Shown: in pieces, positions 7,159-10,445 of the stretch
Position numbering within the stretch: the first letter of the stretch is position 1
How the letters are laid out: each line of letters starts with the position of its first letter
Source of the DNA: Campylobacterota bacterium
GTDB lineage: Bacteria > Campylobacterota > Campylobacteria > Campylobacterales > Sulfurovaceae
Reading direction: 5' to 3'
NCBI GenBank assembly: GCA_022600655.1
Contig: JAHZJZ010000224.1
Span: 1-10,445 of the forward strand
Length of the DNA stretch: 10,445 nt
Made by a program: the position numbers and the translations under genes
The notes under the pieces: model-generated
Seen by the model: the letters and a program-made list of their open reading frames with translations, nothing else
Database searches by the model: none
What the model was told of the DNA's origin: nothing

Positions 7159-7757
7159 ATAATCTCGTTTGTATCTGTATAGATGGTACTGTTTTTTTGA
7201 ATCTTGAATCCTATCATAGCATTCATTAAAGCAAAGTGTGAAAAGTGTTTCAACGCTTCACTTTTAATCTTTCTCTCTACTAAAAAGCTCTCATTTAAGA
7301 GTTTTGCTCTCATGGTTCCTTTTAAAAGAGGTTTTTGAGGAGTAATCCACTCTTCTCCCGTATAAAAAGCAATATTGGCAATAGAGGTGTCTGTGATAAG
7401 TCCATTTTGTGAGATGATAATTTCATCATATGATGAAAATTTGGCTTTTAAATTATCCAGTTTAGCACGGTTAGCATACTTGTAGTTATATTTTATATCA
7501 CTCTCTACAATTTTAAAAGTTTGAAATGTTTTAGTAGCATAAGGGATATACTCAACTGAAACCACTTCTTGATTGTAGCGTAGTCGACACCGAAAAACTC
7601 CTTTGGTTTGAGGTGGAGTAATCAATGTTTCAAGATTAAGAGGTTTGTCTACTCCAAAAAGTTCTTTTCTTGTAAGGTTACATCGTCTATTGTGCCAAGT
7701 TATATTATGAATGAGACCATCTTCTATTTTAATGGTCTCAAAACAGAGATTATGCAT
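7149..7757 (-). CDS. pabC: class IV PLP enzyme, probable aminodeoxychorismate lyase (PabC-like)
   Basis: This fold-type IV PLP enzyme would convert 4-amino-4-deoxychorismate to p-aminobenzoate and pyruvate in folate synthesis; D-amino acid or branched-chain aminotransferases are alternatives. The start is ATG 7757, giving 202 aa. That places the conserved FETIKIEDG (6-14) near the N-terminus, followed by NRRCNLTRKELFG; the longer reading merely translates the end of the cysteine synthase gene. The PLP lysine is Lys93 in YKYANRAKLDNL, matching the K-x-x-NR pattern of PabC. DEIIISQNGLITDTSIANIAF (111-131) and KGTMR (146-150) hold the cofactor and phosphate contacts of the family. It is shorter than E. 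coli PabC (269 aa), with a reduced N-terminal domain. It overlaps cysteine synthase by 8 nt and the SspB-like gene by 10 nt. The specific substrate is inferred. Confidence 0.75.
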   Translation of the reverse strand: MHNLCFETIKIEDGLIHNITWHNRRCNLTRKELFGVDKPLNLETLITPPQTKGVFRCRLRYNQEVVSVEYIPYATKTFQTFKIVESDIKYNYKYANRAKLDNLKAKFSSYDEIIISQNGLITDTSIANIAFYTGEEWITPQKPLLKGTMRAKLLNESFLVERKIKSEALKHFSHFALMNAMIGFKIQKNSTIYTDTNEIICL

Positions 7758-8667
7758 CAAACAATTCAGTAGATAGATATCGCTCTGCTGTATCACACAG
7801 AACAGTTACGATAACTTTACCTTGGTTCTCTTCACGTTTAGCTATCTCAAAAGCAGCAGCCACATTTGCTCCCGATGAGATACCCACTAAAAGCCCCTCA
7901 GTTTTAGCTAAACCTCTGGCTACTTCAAAAGCTCTATCGTCATCAATTTTAATAATTTCATCATAAATCTCAGTGTTTAAAATATCAGGAATTAACCCAC
8001 CACCAATACCTTGAAGTTTATGAGGTCCTTTTGCTTCACCTGAAAGTACAGCAGAGTTGGTCGGTTCAACCGCAACTGCTTTTAGGTGAGAAATTTTACT
8101 TTTTAAGACTTCTGAAGTTCCCGTAATGGTTCCACCTGTTCCTACACCAGCCACAAAGTAGTCAACATCACCTTGGGTGTCTTCTAAAATCTCAATAGCA
8201 GTTGTTTGCCGATGAATCTCAGGATTATTAGGGTTTTGAAACTGTTGAAGTACAAAGCCATCTAACTCTTTAGCTAACTCATTGGCTCTGTCAATAGCTC
8301 CTTGCATCGCTCCACTAGCAGGAGTAAGTACAATTTCAGCTCCCAAAAATGTCAACAGTTTTCGTCGCTCTATACTCATAGACTCAGGCATGGTTAAAAC
8401 CAGCTTTAGCCCTTTGGCTGCACAAATTGCTGCTAGTCCCACTCCTGTATTTCCACTGGTGGGTTCAATAATAGTGCTGTTTTGGTCGATTACTCCCTCT
8501 TTAAGTGCTTCATTAACCATATTCATCGCGATTCTATCTTTAACCGATGAGGTAGGGTTCATAAATTCACATTTCCCTAATATGGTTGCTCCTGAGAGTT
8601 CAGAGAGTTTGTTGAGTTTTACTAGAGGGGTGTTTCCTATTAGGTCTTCGATACTATTGGCTATCAT
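7750..8667 (-). CDS. cysK: cysteine synthase (O-acetylserine sulfhydrylase, CysK type)
   Basis: A fold-type II PLP enzyme that makes L-cysteine from O-acetylserine and sulfide in the cytosol. The 305-aa product shows IGNTPLVKLNKL (10-21), the PLP lysine Lys43 in SSVKDRIA, the substrate loop EPTSGNTG (68-75), the phosphate-binding GTGGT (176-180), the CysK-type GPHKLQGIGGGLIP (214-227) and GISSGA (262-267), whose serine contacts the pyridine nitrogen. The HKLQGIGGG region favours CysK over the B-type CysM. ATG 8667 is chosen because AAGGAG lies 5 nt upstream; a longer reading from 8703 would only translate a REP palindrome. The 5' leader runs into the repeat island, and the stop overlaps the pabC-like start by 8 nt. 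Confidence 0.95.
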   Translation of the reverse strand: MIANSIEDLIGNTPLVKLNKLSELSGATILGKCEFMNPTSSVKDRIAMNMVNEALKEGVIDQNSTIIEPTSGNTGVGLAAICAAKGLKLVLTMPESMSIERRKLLTFLGAEIVLTPASGAMQGAIDRANELAKELDGFVLQQFQNPNNPEIHRQTTAIEILEDTQGDVDYFVAGVGTGGTITGTSEVLKSKISHLKAVAVEPTNSAVLSGEAKGPHKLQGIGGGLIPDILNTEIYDEIIKIDDDRAFEVARGLAKTEGLLVGISSGANVAAAFEIAKREENQGKVIVTVLCDTAERYLSTELFDA

Positions 8668-8714
8668 GGATTCTCCTTGTGTAGCGTGGGCATTCCTGCC
8701 CACGATGAATTTTT

Positions 8715-8720
8715 ATTATA
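8715..8720 (-). promoter_or_regulatory. candidate -10 box for cysK
   Basis: TATAAT on the minus strand lies inside the repeat island. A start near 8708 would place the whole REP hairpin (8681-8704) at the 5' end of the cysK mRNA, just ahead of the AAGGAG site. No good -35 is visible, so read-through from pyrC remains possible. Confidence 0.3.
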
Positions 8721-8724
8721 GTTC

Positions 8725-8909
8725 TTGCAAAACTAGGAACCGATGGCTTTAGCCCAATGCCAATGAATTAAGCTTTTTTTGAACCAAATAGTTCGGGTGT
8801 GAACACGCCGATTCCGAAAGTGCAGGTTGCATATAAGGAACCGATGGCTTTAGCCTCGCTAATTCATTGGCATTAGATTAAAGTCTCCGACTCCAAATGA
8901 GTTTTACAA
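8725..8909. mobile_element. possible MITE-like insertion inside the REPIN
   Basis: This is about 185 bp bounded by imperfect 10-bp terminal inverted repeats, TTGCAAAACT (8725-8734) and AGTTTTACAA (8900-8909), a 9/10 match. Inside is a 20-bp exact direct repeat (8735-8754 and 8836-8855, 101 bp apart) containing the small palindrome GGCTTTAGCC. There is also a 15-bp exact inverted repeat (8756-8770 against 8860-8874). No open frame of note is seen and no target duplication was found, so the borders are uncertain. It is best described as a non-autonomous, palindrome-rich element. Confidence 0.45.
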
Positions 8910-8960
8910 AAAAGTCTATTGATGCTCTTTCGTGGGTAGGAATGCCCACGCTACGGCTTG

Positions 8961-9962
8961 TTAGACTATACTATAGGCTAATGTCTCACCCGCATACATA
9001 GGAACTACATTACCATATTTTTCTGGAACCACAAAGCTTTTTTTCTCTAAAGTGATAGTTTTTTCAGGTATGGTAATATTTTTATATATATTTTTGGCAT
9101 TGTCTGAAACAAATGCTTGTAGATTTTCTATCGTTGAGTGTTCTTCAAATAGTTCAGCTAAAACTTGCAATGCAATAGGAGATGTAAAGACACCAGCAGC
9201 ACATCCACATGCTTCTTTGGCATGTTGTGGATGTGGAGCAGAGTCTGAACCAAACATCACTTTCGGGTGAGCCTCTAGGGCTACTTTTCTAAGAGCCTCT
9301 CTATCTTCAGGACGTTTAGCAATCGGTTTACAGAAAAGATGAGGTTGTAACATGCCACCAGCTACATCATCCAGTGTAATCAATAGGTGGTGTAGGGTAA
9401 TGGTAGCGTGTAGGTTTTCAAATCTATCAAGTGCTTCTACACTCGCTTTAGTCGTAATATGTTCCATAATAATGGTCAGCTTTGGAAAAGCAGCGGCTAG
9501 TTTTTCATAAATAGAGACAAATTCAGCCTCTCTGTCCATTACAAAGCCATTGGTTTCACCATGAATACAGAGAGGAATCTCAAGTTCACTCATCGCTTCA
9601 AGTGTTGGGCGTAACTCCTCTACATCAAAACCACTTACCCCACCTTCAGAGTTGGTGGTAATCCCAGCAGGGTAGAGTTTAATGGCTGTAAGTTCATCTT
9701 TAATGGATTCTAAAAACTCTTTGGTGTAGGTAGGTTTAAAAAATAGGGTCATATAAGGAGTGAAAACATCATCACCAATGGCACTCCCGATACGCTCTTT
9801 ATAGCCTATAAGTTGCTCTTTAGTGGTTACAGGTGGTACAAGGTTTGGCATAATAATTGCCCCTGAGAATGTTTCACTACTCAAAGGTGCTACGGTTTTG
9901 AGCATGGCTTCATCTCTTAAATGTAGGTGCATATCTAGTGGAGAGTTTAGAGTTATAGACAT
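8961..9962 (-). CDS. pyrC: dihydroorotase (PyrC, class II)
   Basis: A zinc amidohydrolase that interconverts N-carbamoyl-aspartate and dihydroorotate, the third step of pyrimidine synthesis. The 333-aa protein has the metal-binding DMHLHLRD (10-17; His12, His14), the lysine expected to be carboxylated as bridging ligand (Lys95 in AIKLYPAG), further metal histidines His134 (IHGET) and His168 (MEHIT), and the catalytic aspartate Asp240 in FGSDSAPH. The overall layout and length fit the single-domain E. coli-type PyrC (348 aa), not the multidomain class I form. ATG 9962 has AAAGGA about 7 nt upstream. yidD lies 67 nt upstream on the same strand, so the two are probably co-transcribed; no separate promoter was found. 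The 3' end runs directly into a REP. Confidence 0.96.
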   Translation of the reverse strand: MSITLNSPLDMHLHLRDEAMLKTVAPLSSETFSGAIIMPNLVPPVTTKEQLIGYKERIGSAIGDDVFTPYMTLFFKPTYTKEFLESIKDELTAIKLYPAGITTNSEGGVSGFDVEELRPTLEAMSELEIPLCIHGETNGFVMDREAEFVSIYEKLAAAFPKLTIIMEHITTKASVEALDRFENLHATITLHHLLITLDDVAGGMLQPHLFCKPIAKRPEDREALRKVALEAHPKVMFGSDSAPHPQHAKEACGCAAGVFTSPIALQVLAELFEEHSTIENLQAFVSDNAKNIYKNITIPEKTITLEKKSFVVPEKYGNVVPMYAGETLAYSIV

Positions 9963-10029
9963 AGGTTGTCCTTTATTTGAAAAGTATTGGCAGATATTTT
10001 GCCCAAATTGTGTTTAATAGTGGGTTTAT

Positions 10030-10356
10030 TTACTCATAGGCATCATAATCTTTAACCACATAGTAAAGATTTTTCTCTTTAGGTACAATCCAGTATTTTA
10101 TTTTAGGTATGGTTTTGGCTAAGCAGAGTAGCTTTGGTGGGGTATACTTTATGACGGGATAGTCTATTCCTCCATCAAAAAGTTGATTGCACCTTAGTAT
10201 TCGTAGCGTGGTTTGAGCCAAAGCTTTGTCAGCTCGATTGAGTTCAAAATGCCATTTTGCATACTCTGAGCAGGTAGGGTAGTATCGGCATGAACCTGGT
10301 AACATTCTTGATATGTATTGGTAGGCATGAAGTGGGGCTAAATAGAATTTTTTCAT
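10030..10356 (-). CDS. yidD: membrane protein insertion efficiency factor YidD
   Basis: YidD is a small inner-membrane-associated protein that assists YidC-dependent insertion of membrane proteins. The 108-aa reading from ATG 10356 contains an amphipathic N-terminal helix (about 5-19), the hallmark CRYYPTCSEYA (23-33), and RCNQLFDGGIDYP (55-67), the family's C-N/H-P-GG pattern. The C-terminal extension (about 70-108), with KYWIVPKEKNLYYVV, resembles the longer Helicobacter YidD. A longer reading from a TTG at 10395 is rejected because that TTG is part of a good -35 box. It usually sits between rnpA and yidC, but here the 50 nt upstream are non-coding and pyrC follows, so the gene has left that cluster or the cluster is split. 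Confidence 0.92.
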   Translation of the reverse strand: MKKFYLAPLHAYQYISRMLPGSCRYYPTCSEYAKWHFELNRADKALAQTTLRILRCNQLFDGGIDYPVIKYTPPKLLCLAKTIPKIKYWIVPKEKNLYYVVKDYDAYE

Positions 10357-10366
10357 TATGTGGATA

Positions 10367-10395
10367 ATCTTAGCTAAAATTAGATGGTGTGTCAA
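10367..10395 (-). promoter_or_regulatory. near-consensus sigma-70 promoter of yidD
   Basis: Reading on the minus strand, a perfect TTGACA (10395-10390) is followed after exactly 17 nt by TAAGAT (10372-10367), a 5/6 match to the -10 consensus. Transcription would begin at about 10361-10359, only 3-5 nt before the yidD ATG at 10356. It probably also drives pyrC. The remaining bases 10396-10445 are AT-rich with no gene seen. Confidence 0.65.
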
Positions 10396-10445
10396 ACATT
10401 TAATACTATTTTGAAAAAAAAATTTACTTTAAATAATAAAATTTT

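Larger units (their letters stand above)
8681..8954. repeat. expanded REPIN: inverted GTAG-type REPs around a 226-nt spacer
   Basis: The REP at 8681-8704 (plus) is identical to those at 21-91; the REP at 8931-8954 (minus) differs by one base in its stem. The inner flanks also match the first REPIN: ATGAA follows the left palindrome and CTTT precedes the right one in both. This is therefore the same element in the opposite orientation, with its spacer grown from 23 to 226 nt. It fills most of the 293-nt gap (8668-8960) between pyrC and cysK, which has no gene. The right REP ends 6 nt from the pyrC stop codon and the left REP lies 13 nt before the cysK ATG. Confidence 0.75.

Noticed and set aside
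8668..8703. A longer N-terminus for cysteine synthase starting at 8703.
   Set aside because: Those 12 codons translate the REP palindrome, while ATG 8667 has AAGGAG at 5 nt and gives a normal CysK N-terminus.
8282..8752. A 156-codon plus-strand frame across the cysK 5' end and the repeat island.
   Set aside because: It is the antisense shadow of cysK extended through a REP; no family features are seen.
9987..10006. A bulged hairpin (TTGGCA / TGCCCAA) in the pyrC leader as an attenuator.
   Set aside because: It has only about six pairs with a bulge and no clean T-tract or competing structure. It is too weak to claim, though pyrC genes elsewhere do use leader hairpins.

Overview
The window looks like chromosomal DNA of a Campylobacterota (epsilonproteobacterial) organism, probably a Sulfurovum- or Sulfurimonas-like free-living sulfur bacterium. 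The evidence is the A+T-rich sequence, the gene order helicase-truB-ispE-smpB (the helicase-truB-csrA-ispE-smpB neighbourhood known from Campylobacter and Helicobacter), the Helicobacter-like YidD with an aromatic C-terminal extension, and the style of the AAA ATPase. Genus is inference. Nearly all of the window is coding: ten genes on the minus strand and one (a LysR regulator) on the plus strand.

Left block (94-5545, minus strand, read right to left): a UvrD/PcrA/Rep-type helicase, truB (pseudouridine 55 of tRNA), an AAA/DUF4143 ATPase, ispE (isoprenoid precursor synthesis) and smpB (trans-translation). The helicase stop and truB start are directly adjacent (TAAATG). The ATPase occupies the place where relatives carry csrA, and an AT-rich gap with a 16-bp direct repeat precedes it. 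A 71-bp inverted pair of palindromes (a REPIN) begins 2 nt after the smpB stop codon.

Middle (5546-6708): a 260-nt divergent promoter region, then a LysR-type regulator on the plus strand, which runs convergently into the next block.

Right block (6721-10356, minus strand): yidD, pyrC (dihydroorotase), a 293-nt non-coding repeat island, then three overlapping genes: cysteine synthase, a PabC-like class IV PLP enzyme, and a small protein that resembles the ClpXP adaptor SspB, including a basic C-terminal tail like the ClpX-binding motif. The repeat island contains the same GTAG-palindrome pair seen after smpB, but its spacer is expanded from 23 to 226 nt by what looks like a separate roughly 185-bp MITE-like insertion with its own direct and inverted repeats.

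The most interesting items are the SspB-like protein in a window that also carries smpB, the REPIN family with a nested insertion, the absence of csrA from its expected slot, and a near-consensus promoter that would give yidD an almost leaderless mRNA. All recognition was by eye from motifs; no database search was run.
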